A stretch of 64,000 nucleotides of DNA. It comes from Persicaria tinctoria. Lineage: Eukaryota; Streptophyta; Magnoliopsida; Caryophyllales; Polygonaceae. The stretch spans positions 35,055,467-35,119,466 of the forward strand of contig JBANSL010000004.1 in assembly GCA_037127255.1 (NCBI GenBank), given 5' to 3'. Shown piece by piece: positions 1-13,544 of the stretch (its first letter is position 1; each line of letters begins with the position of its first letter). Both the position numbers and the translations under genes were made by a program. Below the pieces are notes generated by a model. It saw only the letters and a list, made by a program, of their open reading frames with translations. It made no database searches and was not told where the DNA came from.

Positions 1-3000
1 GTTTATATAGATATAGATAGTTAGTAAAATTAAATAAAAAAGAGATTTAAAGGATAAAGAAGAAAAAAATTAGAATTAAAGAAAATCAAAGAAAAATGGC
101 AAAAAAAAAAAAGATTGCTCAAGACTCCTAAAATTTCTCTAAGTTTGACACATCATCCTAAACCCTTCTAAATTAAGAGTTTATATAAATATAGATTGTT
201 TTTTAGAAAAAACTACTAAATTTATAATTTAGGCTAAGATCAATGTTGTGAATTAAACCCAATAGTTAGTGAAATTAAATCAAAAAGAGAATTAAAAATA
301 AATAAATAAAAAATTAGAATTAAAGAAAATCAAAGAAAAATGGCAAAAAAAACATATTGGTCGAGACTCCTAAAATTCCTCTAATCTTGACACATCATCT
401 TAAACTCTTCTAAATTAAGAGTTTATATAGATATAGATAGTTAGTAAAATTAAATAAAAAAGAGAATTAAAGGAAAACGAAGAAAAAAAATTAGAATTAA
501 AGAAAATCAAAGAAAAATGGCAAAAAAAAAAATATTGGTCAAGACTCCTAAAATTCCTCTAATCTTGACACATCATCCTAAACTCTTCTAAATTAAGAGT
601 TTATATAGATATAGATAGTTAGTAAAATTAATTAAAAAATAGAATTAAAGGGAAAAGAAGAAAAAAATTTGAATTAAAGAAAATCAAAGAAAAATGGCAA
701 AAAAAAAAAAGATTGGTCAAGACACCTAAAATTCCTCTAAGCTTGACTAATCATCTAAACTCTTCTAAATTAATTGTTTATATAGATAGTTAGTAAAATT
801 AAATCAAAAAGAGAATTAAAGGAAAACGAAGAAAAAAATTAGAATTAATGAAAATCAAAGAAAAATGGAAAAAAAAAAAGAAGATTGGTCAAGACTCCTA
901 AAATTCCTCTAAGCTTGACACACCATCCTAAACTCTTCTAAATTAAGAGTTTATATAGATATAGATAGCTAGTAAAATTAAATCAAAAAGAGAATTGAAC
1001 GAAAAAGAAGAAAAAAATTAGAATTAAAGAAAATCAAAGGAAAATCCAAAAAAAAAGATTGGTCAAAACTCCTAACATTCCTCTAAGCTTGACACATCAT
1101 CTTAAACTCTTCTAAATTAAGAGTTTATATACATAGTTAGTAAAATTAAATCAAAAAGAGAATTAAAGGAAAAAGAAGAAAAAATTAGAATTAAAGAAAA
1201 TCAAAGAAAAATGGCAAAAAGAAAGATTTGTTAAGAATCCTAAAATTCCTCTAACCTTGACATATCCTCCTAAACTCTTCGAAATTAAGAGTTTATATAG
1301 ATATAGATAGTTAGTAAAATTAAATCAAAAAGAGAATTAAAGGAAAAAGAAGAAAAAAATTAGAATTAAAGAAAATCAAAGAAAAATGGCAAAAAAAAAA
1401 AAAAGATTAGTCAAGAATCCTAAAATTCCTCTAAGCTTGACATATCCTCCTAAACTCTTCGAAATTAAGAGTTTATATAGATATAGATAGTTAGTAAAAT
1501 TAAATAAAACAGAGAATTAAAGGATAAAGAAGAAAAAAAATAGAATTAAAGAAAATCAAAGAAAAATGGCAAAAAAAAAAAAAAGATTGCTCAAGACTCC
1601 TAAAATTTCTCTAAGTTTGACACATCATCCTAAACCCTTCTAAATTAAGAGTTTATATAGATATAGATTGTTTTTTAGAAAAAACTATTAAATTTATAAT
1701 TTAGGCTAAGATCAATGTTGTGAATTAAACCCAATAGTTAGTAAAATTAAATCAAAAAGAGAATTAAAAATAAATAAATAAAAAATTAGAATTAAAGAAA
1801 ATCAAAGAAAAATGGCAAAAAAAAAATATTGGTCAAGACTCCTAAAATTCCTCTAATCTTGACAAATCATCCTAAACTCTTCTAAATTAAGAGTTTATAT
1901 AGATAGTTAGTAAAATTAAATAAAAAAGAGAATTAAAGGAAAAAGAAGAAAAAAAATTAGAATTAAAGAAAATCAAAGAAAAATGGCAAAAAAAAAATAT
2001 TGGTCAAGACTCCTAAAATTCCTCTAATCTTGATACATCATCCTAAACTCTTCTAAATTAAGAGTTTATATAGATATAGATAGTTAGTAAAATTAATTAA
2101 AAAATAGAATTAAAGGGAAAAGAAGAAAAAAATTTGAATTAAAGAAAATCAAAGAAAAATGGCAAAAAAAAAAAAAAGATTAGTCAAGAATCCTAAAATT
2201 CCTCTAAGCTTGACATATCCTCCTAAACTCTTCGAAATTAAGAGTTTATATAGATATAGATAGTTAGTAAAATTAAATAAAAAAGAGATTTAAAGGATAA
2301 AGAAGAAAAAAATTAGAATTAAAGAAAATCAAAGAAAAATGGCAAAAAAAAAAAAAGATTGCTCAAGACTCCTAAAATTTCTCTAAGTTTGACACATCAT
2401 CCTAAACCCTTCTAAATTAAGAGTTTATATAAATATAGATTGTTTTTTAGAAAAAACTACTAAATTTATAATTTAGGCTAAGATCAATGTTGTGAATTAA
2501 ACCCAATAGTTAGTGAAATTAAATCAAAAAGAGAATTAAAAATAAATAAATAAAAAATTAGAATTAAAGAAAATCAAAGAAAAATGGCAAAAAAAACATA
2601 TTGGTCGAGACTCCTAAAATTCCTCTAATCTTGACACATCATCTTAAACTCTTCTAAATTAAGAGTTTATATAGATATAGATAGTTAGTAAAATTAAATA
2701 AAAAAGAGAATTAAAGGAAAACGAAGAAAAAAAATTAGAATTAAAGAAAATCAAAGAAAAATGGCAAAAAAAAAAAATATTGGTCAAGACTCCTAAAATT
2801 CCTCTAATCTTGACACATCATCCTAAACTCTTCTAAATTAAGAGTTTATATAGATATAGATAGTTAGTAAAATTAATTAAAAAATAGAATTAAAGGGAAA
2901 AGAAGAAAAAAATTTGAATTAAAGAAAATCAAAGAAAAATGGCAAAAAAAAAAAGATTGGTCAAGACACCTAAAATTCCTCTAAGCTTGACTAATCATCT

Positions 3001-3828
3001 AAACTCTTCTAAATTAATTGTTTATATAGATAGTTAGTAAAATTAAATCAAAAAGAGAATTAAAGGAAAACGAAGAAAAAAATTAGAATTAATGAAAATC
3101 AAAGAAAAATGGAAAAAAAAAAGAAGATTGGTCAAGACTCCTAAAATTCCTCTAAGCTTGACACACCATCCTAAACTCTTCTAAATTAAGAGTTTATATA
3201 GATATAGATTTTTTTTATAAAAAAAACTACTAAATTTATAATTTAGGCTAAGGTCAATGTTTTGAATTAAGCCCAATTGTTAGTAAAATTAAATCAAAAA
3301 CAAAATTAAAGAAAAATGAAGAAAAATATTATAATTAAAGAAAATCAAAGAAAATGGCAAAAAAAAAAAAGAAGATTGGTCAAGACTCCTAACATTCCTC
3401 TAAGCTTGACACATCATCCTAAACTCTTCTAAATTAAGAGTTTATATAGATAGTTATTAAAATTAAATCAAAAAGAGAATTAAAGGAAAAAGAAGAAAAA
3501 AAATTAGAATTAAAGAAAATCAAAGAAAAATGGAAAAAAAAAAGATTGTTTAAGACTCCTTAAATTCCTCTAAGCTTGATACATCATCTTAAACTCTTCT
3601 AAATTAAGATATTATATATATAATTAGTAAAATTAAATTAAAAAGAGAATTAAAGGAAAAAGAAGAAAAATTAGAATTAAACAAAATCAAAGAAAAATGG
3701 CCAAAAAAAAAAAAGATTGGTCAATAATCCTAAAATTCCTCTAAGCTTGACATATCCTCCTAAACTCTTCGAAATTAAGAGTTTATATAGATATAGATAG
3801 TTAGTAAAATTAAATAAAACAGAGAATA
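1..3828. repeat. AT-rich satellite array 1 (about 21 units)
   Basis: Tandem array whose landmark TTAGTAAAATTAAAT recurs roughly every 168-180 bp, with some units of about 240 bp. A unit runs through an AAAGAAAATCAAAGAAAAATGG block, an A-run, TGGTCAAGACTCCTAAAATTC, then AACTCTT-N7-AAGAGTT, which can fold into a 7-bp hairpin. The long units carry about 68 extra bases (beginning near 195, 1665, 2437 and 3208) containing TTTATAATTTAGGCTAAGAT. Bases 1-960 recur almost exactly at 2244-3203, a higher-order duplication. No coding potential is seen. The array continues beyond the left window edge and stops abruptly at the truncated LTR of G1. Confidence 0.95.
2244..3203. repeat. Higher-order repeat copy of bases 1-960
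   Basis: This block matches 1-960 nearly base for base at an offset of about 2243, including rare variants such as AGAGATTTAAAGGATAAAG, GATTGCTCAAG and the long unit with GTTGTGAATTAAACCC. The match breaks in the next unit (AGATAGCTAG in one copy against AGATTTTTTTTATAA in the other). It shows a multi-unit block was duplicated as a whole. Confidence 0.85.
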
Positions 3829-4064
3829 AAATCCGCTATTCTGTAAATCAAACCGAAAGTAACCAACAATAGTTCCCAGTATAAAAAGAATAAAATCCGT
3901 TTTTAAATCTAAATCGAATTTATGCCGAAATTTGCTTCAGAGGAAATGAAATAAAATTTTGCTCGATGACGGAGATTTTCAAAATTTTCCGAACTCTTCA
4001 ATTCAAAACGATTATAAATCACTATTCTAAATAAATAATATTATAAAATTTTTCGGTCTTTACA
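3829..4064 (-). repeat. G1 3' LTR, truncated
   Basis: Direct repeat of 12302-12565 with a few substitutions; the 12 kb copy has an extra tandem duplication of about 24 bp (AAATCTAAATCTAAAATCCG region). The sense strand begins TGTAAAGACCG at 4064. Only about 236 of the expected 2.8 kb remain, and the break at 3828/3829 joins directly to a satellite unit. Confidence 0.85.
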
Positions 4065-4076
4065 TCATCCACCTCT
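4065..4076 (-). other. G1 polypurine tract
   Basis: The sense strand reads AGAGGTGGATGA immediately before the TGTAAAGACC start of the 3' LTR, the expected plus-strand primer position. It is interrupted by two T residues, so it is a weak tract. Confidence 0.5.
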
Positions 4077-7000
4077 AAAGACAAGTCTCGTCCTCGAGAC
4101 TAAAATCATTTTTAAAACCATTCAAGCTCTTAGAATTCGCATCAATCCTCCCTATGTTAATCTCATATTCTCTTCTTAGTTCCCTGTTTCGAATCAATAA
4201 TAGCTATGAAGTCAATATATTATTAAACTCAATATTTATGCATCTCAGAGTCCTTCATAAAGCTACCAAGTCATATAACACATCTCTAAATCATATCACA
4301 TTGAAATCTTATCTTACTCACGTCAATTACTACAAATTATTAAGCCAAAGTCCTAACAAGAATTGTCGCATTCCATTGGAAGTATCATGCAACAAAATTC
4401 ATCATAACAATTATCGTTCGATCGAATATCTGTATCATAAAACTAGTCACAACAGGAATCTCATTTCATCATAATCGCAACATATGTCACGGCTAATTCT
4501 ATCATATCATCACAATTAATAGGTCACATTATCAAGAAACATGCATTCAGCTACCAATCATAACATAACGCAACCACGATTAACTCATCATCAACTCTCA
4601 CGTCAAGATCGAGCCTCCTCTAGGTGCACTAATAGCACTAACTCAAATCAAATAATATATATCCCTGAATAAGCCACATCTCGCTAACTATAAATCCCAA
4701 GTTGTAGACAATCTCTCCAATTCTTCCATACACATTCACAAGTCAAGCCTAAATCCCAATCCATTCATTATGTACCTTAACAATTAGATTGACAAGCCCT
4801 CTAAGGGTCCATTTACCTCAACATCTCAAGTTCGAGTCCCAACTTTCCATCCAGCTAGCTAAAGCCCATTTTCCGAAATTTGCCACCATCTGTATTCCCG
4901 ATCAAGTGCGCATCCATTATCTCTATGTCCTTTAAACTTCCGTTCGAGCATTATCCCTTAAAGAGAAGATCGCAATCACCTCAATACGCCAATCTTACTT
5001 CCCATACCACTAGACACTCTCACTATTAATCCACCTCTAAAGAATCATCTCTTATGGTCAATCTCAATCAAGAGCACCCTTACATTCTATATCCTTAACA
5101 ATAAGCACAAAATTCATTCCTTACACCCCTTACATACCAAAGACAATACAAGCATCTCACTCCGCTAGCAATACTTAACCGCCTACACTCGCCAGATTCT
5201 AAACCAAAGGGTCATCTAGTGCTAAACTCGCAACCACAAAGGACCAAGTTCCCGCATCGACCCAAATCTCACAATCACATTCTACCTACTAATTCATTGC
5301 ACCAAATCACTATTTTGAACCTCACCGTACCTTAAATAACGCAATTCTCAAGTCATCTTACTCCAGTTCCTTATTCCACAATTTCATAATTCGCCTCTGA
5401 TCACATTTCCTCGAACCACGATATCTTACCGCTTAAGGCTTCTATTTACCAATCATCACTCTCAGGGAAACTCTATGCCATCCGATTTACCCAAAGCATC
5501 ACATCATATCGAATCCTCCACAATTCCTTTACCTATATTGCTCCCACTGTCTCCCAACTTGACTAGATTCCTCATTCATTACTCAAAGCCTTCCCATCTC
5601 GAACCTCAAGCAATGAGTCATACGAGCAAACTTACGATATTCTTACCTAACTCGGAGTCTTACGTCGAAGGTTCATCTTCCATTCCTTAATATCTCGATC
5701 AACATGCACAACACTACCCAGGCAAACCCAATTACACATTTCACATTCAATCCTGCTATCTCATGAACAATCAAATCCCCAAGATCTATGATTCCTTAAG
5801 CAACCCTGCACTAATCAACCTCAGTTCCGCAACTCATTCTTATCGAAGTCGTTCCCAATCCTATACCCCGCCTAAAACCTACCTAGAAGGGTAATTTGAA
5901 GGTTCCTAACCATCGCTTCCTACATGCTCTAGAACCCACTCGATTCTATCTAAGCCAAGGTCTCCTCCCTATGACTCTACTTTACATCTCATTGATCGAA
6001 GTTCAAGACTTCGAAGCCTCCCACCACTCTCCAGACTATTCTACAAAAGAGTCTCGCATCACATGATCAAGAAAAAAATAGAGAATCATCAAATATATAC
6101 CCTATGTCATACTCGCTAGCACATCAAAACTATCAGTCATTAACATCTGCCATCACCAAATAATTATCATTACCAATAAAAAATTAGGAATCCAGCATTT
6201 ATAATTTATATCTCATACGTAAGGGTAACTAGGCAATACTCACTCACTCAAAATATCATCACGTCAAAATATCAATGCATCAAAGGTCATCATCATAGGG
6301 AAAAAGGCAATCAGGTAATATCTACTATCCACTCAGCATTTCAGACGTCACCTCATCAAGATTCACTATCACTTTAATTCTAAGCCTATCGCACAACATC
6401 ATTCTCAATCAACAAAGAAAAGATTCGTAACCCGAACGGAGGACACCCCTTCTTTTCAAGACCTATCTAGGAGTCCAATCCAGTGGTCGCAACCTTTGAA
6501 ACGTACTCGCCGCTTAATGTTGTCGATGGTGTCGGTCCTGGGATCCGTGGGTTATGAGCCCACTATGCTTCTGCTGCGGCATTCTAATGTTATCCAGTTT
6601 ATTGTTCTCTTTTCCATGTTGGCGTTCGTCAAAGTCATTGCAAGAGACTCTAAGTTAACGGAGATAGGGGAGTGACAAGAGCGGACAACACAACTCCTTA
6701 CGGATTTAAGCATGGATCAAGACTAAAGACGACAAGACTAGAGATAACATCCCAACTCGAGAATGACAACGACGCCCTTGTGGAAGTCTATGACATCATA
6801 AGTGCGGCAAGCAAAACACATCCATCATAGAGTATATTAGTCAGTTTAATTTCACACTAACATGCACCTACTTCGAGGAATAACAACATATGTATTTAGT
6901 TCAAGGAACGTAATCAAGTTTTACACTGACATGCATGCGAGATAAGCTAACCGCCTATCATCTTTCATGTAATATACAAGCTCGACGTATTAAGAATAAC

Positions 7001-7339
7001 CTATGCATGAATTCAACAATAGATATGTGTGGTACAAAATAGGCAAAACATAGTAATATAACGGGTATTACATGTACGGTTGACTACTCCTGTTCAACAT
7101 AATCCCAGAACATCATATATATCTACCATCATAATTAATCCAAGTCCAATTCCGTATAAATCATGGAATCATAACCCTTTTTCTTTTTCCTTTTTTTTAA
7201 TCCCTTTTTATCAAATTATATAACATCACATAAGAATTTTAATCGCATATATAAAATATCCCAAACCGGATTTAAACCAACCGAGTCAACGCCCAAAGAA
7301 AGGAGAGAACTGGCTTCGGCCAAGAGCCCAGACCTGGTT

Positions 7340-7488
7340 TTCGCCGCGGCGAATCGGCCGCTCGCCACGGCGAAATGCAGTTCTTCGCCCCTCACGAGTG
7401 ATGCCCCTCGCCACCGTGAAAAGCATCATTCTCTTCCTTTGTTCTTAGTCCTTGTTCATCGCGGCGACCATGGTTTCGCCGCGGCGAA
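7340..7488. repeat. G1 cluster of TTCGCCGCGGCGAA palindromes
   Basis: The perfect 14-bp palindrome TTCGCCGCGGCGAA occurs at 7340-7353 and 7475-7488. Degenerate copies begin at 7361 (CTCGCCACGGCGAA), 7384, 7407 and near 7457. The first pair starts 21 bp apart and the last pair about 20 bp apart. The block is GC-rich in an AT-rich interior and appears absent from the matching part of G2. Confidence 0.75.
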
Positions 7489-9758
7489 ACAAGTAACTGT
7501 GAGCTCGCTTTTGATCTAAACTCGATCTTTTCTTTCCCAACTACTCTCATCCTTTCCGATACTCTCCCCCGACATCAAACAACATTTATGATAATAGTTT
7601 CAAGTAGTAATATAACCAACAATTAGTTAAATGCTTAAGCCTCACAAGAGCATCATATAGTAAGAACAATAATTTATATGAGACACAAACATAAACATAT
7701 CATTAGTCATGTTAAGCATGATACAAGGTTGTTGGGGCATAACATGACAACTCAATTTGAAACGTGTAAAATGCTTAGATAGTCATAGAATCATATAAGG
7801 GGACATATCAAGGCTATCATAACTTATGCCAAGTGTAATAGAACGATGATGTAATTTGAGCATGAGATTATGCAAGTCATATTTCTAAGGGCTTAAATTC
7901 CGCATGATTATAGTAGTGGTGAAAACTAAGGTGCATCAAATAAATTTACATAATGACACGGGGAGCCATAAAAGCTCAAGCAAGACTACCATCGCAACCA
8001 GCATCAATGTATATAAGTGGAACATAAGCAAGAGTAATAGGAGAATTATGCGAGTGTGTAGCAACCATCATGGTGTATAATCATGCGAGGTGTCAAATCA
8101 TACATTTATACAAACGTGAGAGGTTATCATAGCGTAATAGGAAAACACTACCGAGCGACTATATTGCAAGCATGCTAGGACTAACCATCATGGAAAACAA
8201 GTAAATCATCGAATCTAACATCAATCTAATCAGTATGAACCCGACCTTTTAAGAGAATAGCAGGAGGGGAGAGTCACACTATCAGGGACCTATCTCAAGA
8301 GGGAATCAGCAGTAATGTATGCATGTTATAAATCCGCACACATCATAACCAAGGATCCTACATGATGCTAATGGCATAACATGACATTCGATACATACAT
8401 GCTCTCGAATGACTAACACAATGATGTGCAAGAGATCACATTAATATGGTCCATCGATATAGAAACATGGGAGAAATATAGCAATGCATAATGCAAGCCT
8501 ACGCAACAGGCAATATGACTAGCATACAAGGCATGTGTTCCAAATCAGCAACCATTTGAATAAGGCATGCATTTACCAAGACATCATGTTAAATAGCATG
8601 ATCACAATTGAAACTACTAATTTAACCAACAATCCACGGGTAATATCGACTAATCATGCAGATGAAATCATCTTGCGACATTCATACAAGGAAAATGTAG
8701 CATACTATCATGGACCTATTCATAGGGAGGACATTAGTTATGCAACTTCTTATCATATGACATTTACATTCATGCACGAGCACGACGATGCAACATACTG
8801 AGTAAAGCATGCTGGGATAATAGGGACGTAACATATGTAACTTTGACCCACACAATGGTCATCATGAACATCAAAGCATGTAAGCACAGTTTCACACTAA
8901 GGATCAAACTTTAGGTTAAGAAGTAGTACGTATAGAATCACACAATCATGGATAGAGCAATCAAGATGACCCGATAGAGATCCATAAGGGCAACCATTGA
9001 CTCTTCCCAACTGACTCATTACCCATCTTTCCCGTGGGACTTGGATGCAACCTTGGGACAAGAAGACACCGGTAGATTGTCATAAGAATTGAGGGGAACA
9101 GCCCTAGAAACACCATGCTCTCCAACTCGACCAAGTTAAGACCCAGGAACCAACATACTCGATCAGGAATTATGACAACATTATTTTCACCAACCTAATT
9201 TCCTGTGAGGAACTCCGACACTCAAAGGAAGGACTCGAATGAATTATCGAAAGATTTCATAAGGGAAGGGGCAGTTCCATAAAAGCTAGGCTTGACCATA
9301 TAGGAATGAGGATACTCCTGCTATTCCGTTAGCACAATTATTTCAAATACAATTGATAGTTAGGCACAACAATCCGATATTCAGCATGACAACAATTAAC
9401 GTGGAATCAGCCATCAACCGTTTGCGTAAACACAACCAAGCTATCTAACTCGCCACTCCAACCACCACGACGCGATTCCTTGGAGTCTTCCAGGTCCACC
9501 TGTAAAGATAAAGCTATGTTTCGCCTACCCATTTCCAACTACATCCAATAGGGATAGTCTAGCGCCTTTATTACCCTTTCGTTTCCCTTTATTTGATTAC
9601 CAGATTTATTTAATCAAGTTCTTATTTAGTCCATTTGAGTCAGCCAAATTAAATTCATTTTGCCCTTTCTCAATCATTTTGACAAAAAAAACCATTTGAA
9701 AACCTTTGGCCATTTCCAAAACCACTTCAACCTATCATACTCGGTTTGCACAACCTAG

Positions 9759-9770
9759 GCTCTGATACCA
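9759..9770 (-). other. G1 primer binding site (initiator tRNA-Met)
   Basis: The minus strand reads TGGTATCAGAGC, the standard plant iMet-tRNA primer site, four bases after the LTR end. It fixes element orientation and the 5' LTR boundary. Confidence 0.9.
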
Positions 9771-9774
9771 ACTT

Positions 9775-12565
9775 TGTAACGGCCCGGGATTATGAATATC
9801 GGGTTACGTTTCGAGGGATAAAACCCCTCGTTAGGATCTTGCGCCCCGAGTACAGGTTGAAGGTTTGAAATTTTATCCTAACATTTTGAAGTGGGATTTC
9901 ATACCCAAAATTCAAAGGGATTGTTAGAATCCCCGGGGAAGTCCCCTGTACCTGTCATAAGTCTAAGCGTGGAAAACCAATAGTCATGCCAATAGCGGAA
10001 TAAAAGTGTAATAAAAGAGGGTGCCACGGCAGAGCCGAGTCAAAATAAATCAATAAGCATATTTATCAAAACCTAATAGGCGATGTTAGTAAGGTTAGAT
10101 CATTTCTTTACAATCGCCCAAGAGAGTTCCCACGTCACGGAAGCAATGAACAATCATGCTGCAAAACAAACCTAAAAAAAATGTATGCGGGGCGGTGTCA
10201 GATCGAAGCCCTACGCAATGTAATCCCAAACAAGCAGACACATACACACGCTAGTCCTAATAAAGATGCTTCTAGATGCAAGGCGGAATATTAACACACT
10301 AACATGCTTCTAAGTTCAAGTGCGTAAATATAATAAGGCTTTAGCACCGAATACCAAGTGGTATATCCCTCTCCTACCTCCACCCCCTTCCGATAGGACA
10401 GAGACTAGCCAGCTCGTGAATGCATTCCATCATAATCGGGCGGCACGCATGCCCAACCCGCTCCACAATAAAGCCCGCATGCATCTCATAATATAAGGAA
10501 GTTCATGACTCGATTCACTCAGGACGGGACCCGATGAGACTAGGTCGTCCTATAACCCTAGCAATGACTCTAGTTACTTCACAGATAACGACCGTTCTGT
10601 TTACAAAAGCAATGAGTAAACGAATGCTCAATCAATAGTGCAATCCTAGAAGGATACTACATGGCATGATTTATTATGAATGCAAGCACCTAGTATGCAC
10701 ATGGCTACAAGCAGGGAGATCTCTTTTCGAATCTGAGTGAGCTCATATAGGAACTCACCTGGAATTGCATAACAGCAAAAGCAACAACCAGGGATATAAG
10801 CAAGCCAACACGTCACAGATCCCCTAGCAGATATAAATAGCATATATAAGTCTACGTCTAAAGTCCCACAAGGCATACAATATCACATACAAAGTTCACA
10901 TAATCACATGTCTCGTCATCATAACTTCCACATCATCGTCTCAACTTATCTCGTAACTCATCATATACTATCTCTCAACATCTCACCTCAGTTTCACATC
11001 CGTCATCTCATCACATAGTATATCATTCTTTCATACTTTCCAACATATACCAATCCATCATGCTCCGCAACATGTATATAATATCATGTTTCATATTCAT
11101 CGACTCAAGATTCCAAAATCGATCATGTCAAAAGAGAAATGAAACTAGGCCAATGACTCAAGAATCCTTTATAAATAAGATTGTGACTAACCACCCAGCA
11201 AGCCTAAAGGACATCACAAGCAAGTTCACAAGTAAAATTTCCCCAAAACACAACCCTTTATATAAAATTTCCAACTTCAACAGTTAGTTAACTACTCGAT
11301 TTAAGATAATTCACCTATTATATCAATTAGCCACTTCACTCGGTTTATGTGGGATATGTTACGAGGTGACTCATTCGAAAGGCATTAATTAGTCAATAAC
11401 GTAATGCTCCAAGACTAATTCATAGATGATAATTGAGGCCTTATATTAAGAAAAAAAAATGCAAATTGACCAAATATTTATAACCATAACCCCTCAATCC
11501 ATTAAAGTTGATCAAACCAGGTTATCAATTAAATCCAAAATCAATATCAAAGTTCCCATTCCCGTATAACACTATTCAATTAGTGAAATCTAAGCTCAAT
11601 TCAGTCGAGAATTAATTCGATAAATGTGAATAGGTTTCAAGGACCAAGAAATCTACCCAGCCTCGACAAATCAAAAAGGAGGGAGAGCGTTGGAGCTGGA
11701 GACTCGGTTCAGGGATGGGACCGAAGCTGTTGCCGTGGATTTCGGGAGTTAGGCGTGTCGGAGCTCGGAGATCGGAGCTAGACAAGACTCGGAGAGCGAG
11801 GAGGCGCTGACACTAGCAACCGCAGGGTCGGCCTCCGGTGGTAGCTCTCCGTCGATGCCGGGCTTCACCCCTAGCTAAGATACGAGAGAGCGAGAGGAGT
11901 GGACGGAGGATGGAGATGGAGAAAGCCAAGGAGCCTCAACATTTCGGATCTGGCGTCTCGACCTTGAACAGGAATGAGCTGCTGGTGCGGTTTCTAGACA
12001 GAGGTGGGAGGATGGGGAAACGGAGGCCAACTGCGAGCGGCTCCCGACCTACCGATTTAGCAGTGCTTCATCTCCAGTTGGGAGGGTTGCCATTAAAGGC
12101 GTTCCGATGAGCTCGGGCTCGCAGGGGTGTCTGAGAGGGAGAGAGAGAGGTGAAGCGAGAGAGAAAACCGGGAGTGAGAGAGGGATGACATCGACGCGGT
12201 CTCCGGGAGGAAGAGCGAAGGAGAAGCGGAGGGGCCGTGGGGGTTCAGACGAGGGAGCTTGAAGGGGCTCAGGTTAGGGTTACGTTGGAATAAATTATAA
12301 AAATTATTCCTCTATTCTTTAAATCAAACCGAAAGTAACCAACAATAGTTCCCAGTATAAAAAGAATAAAATCCGTTTTTAAATCTAAATCTAAAATCCG
12401 TTTTTAAATCTAAATCGAATTTATGCCGAAATTTGCTTCAGAGGAAATGAAATAAAATTTTGCTCGATGACGGAGATTTTCAAAATTTTCTGAACTCTTC
12501 AATTCAAAACGATTATAAATCACTATTCTAAATAAATAATATTATAAAATTTTCCGGTCTTTACA
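9775..12565 (-). repeat. G1 5' LTR (2.79 kb)
   Basis: Bounded by TG at 12565 and CA at 9775 on the minus strand. The last 700 bases align by eye with the partial LTR of G2 (59581-60415), sharing stretches such as CTGTACTCGGGGCGCAAGAT and CCCGGGCCGTTACA. A GC-rich segment at 11690-12260 contains many CTC/GAG runs and could be a promoter or leader region. Short open frames here (for example 11838-12110) have no recognisable product. Confidence 0.8.
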
Positions 12566-12750
12566 AAGATTCCATCAATGGATAACTTATTGTCATCACC
12601 CAACAACAAATCTAACTTAGCGTCTGAAAAGTGGTCGATTACAATGTTGGATCCCCGTTTCTTGAGCACTTTGTTTTCGAAGCTTGCCTTCATCTCGAAC
12701 ACGTCAGGCTTCCTCCAATTCAACTTGGGCAATGATCTTCTAAATAACAA
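12566..12750 (-). pseudogene. Exon-like coding remnant next to G1, product not recognised
   Basis: On the minus strand an acceptor-like TTTGTTATTTAG (12751-12739 region) is followed by an open frame of about 60 codons containing LPKLNWRKPDVFEMKASFEN, which runs into the LTR start at 12565. Its composition is more gene-like than the surrounding AT-rich DNA. G1 may have inserted in an exon here, since AAGAT at 12566-12570 would be one copy of a 5-bp duplication; the partner is lost. I do not recognise the family. It could also be a captured fragment or chance. Confidence 0.3.
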
Positions 12751-12779
12751 AGATATTAAGTTTTAACACAAAATAAATG

Positions 12780-13544
12780 AGAAAAAATAAATAAAATTTG
12801 CAATAGAAAGTAATTAATTGGTTAATTTAATTAAAAAAATTTAAATATCTTTAATACAAACGGGAAATTTTTTTGGGAGAAATTAATATTCTAATAAATT
12901 TGTTAAATTATCATTAAATTTATTTTAATTAATAATTGATTAAATTCTGTTAGTTATATAGGTGGGGCCACACTTAATGAAAAATTGTCACGTGAGCCTT
13001 AGTTTATGGTGAGGTTGCCACGTGTATCTTTCACATCTGTTTTAGTATTATATTAGAATTAGATATTAGATAATAAAGACAAAGTTGCAAAAATCAATTA
13101 GGAAGAGGTATACATAAAATCACGTAAGAAGGGGTAGAAATAAAATCATATACGTATGGGTGAGATCAATTACGTTTTGGAGATTGATATTTATAGGAAT
13201 ATAGGTCGAGATATGGTACTTTTTTTTCGTTTAAATTTATGATGATTTTGTTAATATATTTTTACTCCTTTAATGCGGCCAATCTAAATTAATTAAAAAT
13301 CTCGAGCGTTTCACTTAAATTATCAATTTAAGTGAAATATTTTACAATTGGTATTTAAAAATTTTTAAATCACTTTAATTCAGGAAAAAAGATATTAGAT
13401 TTACTTTAATTAATAATTAATAACTGATTAAATTGAATTAATTATTTAGGTGGGACCACATTAAAGGATAACTTGCCACGTAAGCCTGGTTTGAGGAGGT
13501 GGCGCCATGTGGCATCCTTAGTATTTGTTTTAGTATTATATTAG
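12780..13544. repeat. AT-rich segment with an imperfect direct duplication
   Basis: Two related segments (about 12895-13075 and 13390-13544) share TTTTAATTAATAATTGATTAAAT, a GGTGGGRCCACA block, CCACGTGT/GCCATGTGGCATC blocks and TTTTAGTATTATATTAGA. The second runs straight into satellite array 2 at ATATAGATAG. Between them lies AT-rich DNA with no gene seen. The segment may be the original flank of the satellite or the end of a larger element carrying it. Confidence 0.55.

Larger units (their letters stand above)
4065..9758 (-). other. G1 interior, no intact coding region
   Basis: About 5.7 kb between primer site and 3' LTR. The longest open frames are around 100 codons, lie mostly antisense and match no retroelement domain I know. 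The element sense strand (minus) is poor in C and rich in G and T, most clearly at 4150-6400. A block near 6420-6760 aligns by eye with 62240-62600 of G2 and may be a decayed gag region. A cluster of CG-rich palindromes sits at 7340-7488. The rest gave nothing recognisable. Confidence 0.7.
3829..12565 (-). mobile_element. G1: non-autonomous LTR retrotransposon, iMet-tRNA primed, 3' LTR truncated
   Basis: Read on the minus strand, the element has a full 5' LTR (12565 to 9775, starts TGTAAAGACC, ends CCGTTACA), a primer site matching initiator tRNA-Met, a 5.7-kb interior, a purine-rich tract and the first 236 bases of a 3' LTR starting with the same TGTAAAGACC. The 3' LTR stops inside satellite array 1, so no target duplication can be checked. 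The tail before the 3' LTR resembles the end of Ty3/gypsy polyproteins (GAGGACGAGAC...AGAGGTGGATGA), but no long reading frame survives in the interior. G2 at 59581 belongs to the same family. It is either a large non-coding derivative or a very decayed copy. Confidence 0.8.

Noticed and set aside
11838..12110. 90-codon Arg-rich frame in the G1 LTR
   Set aside because: In a GC-rich LTR segment, opposite to element orientation, with no recognisable domain.
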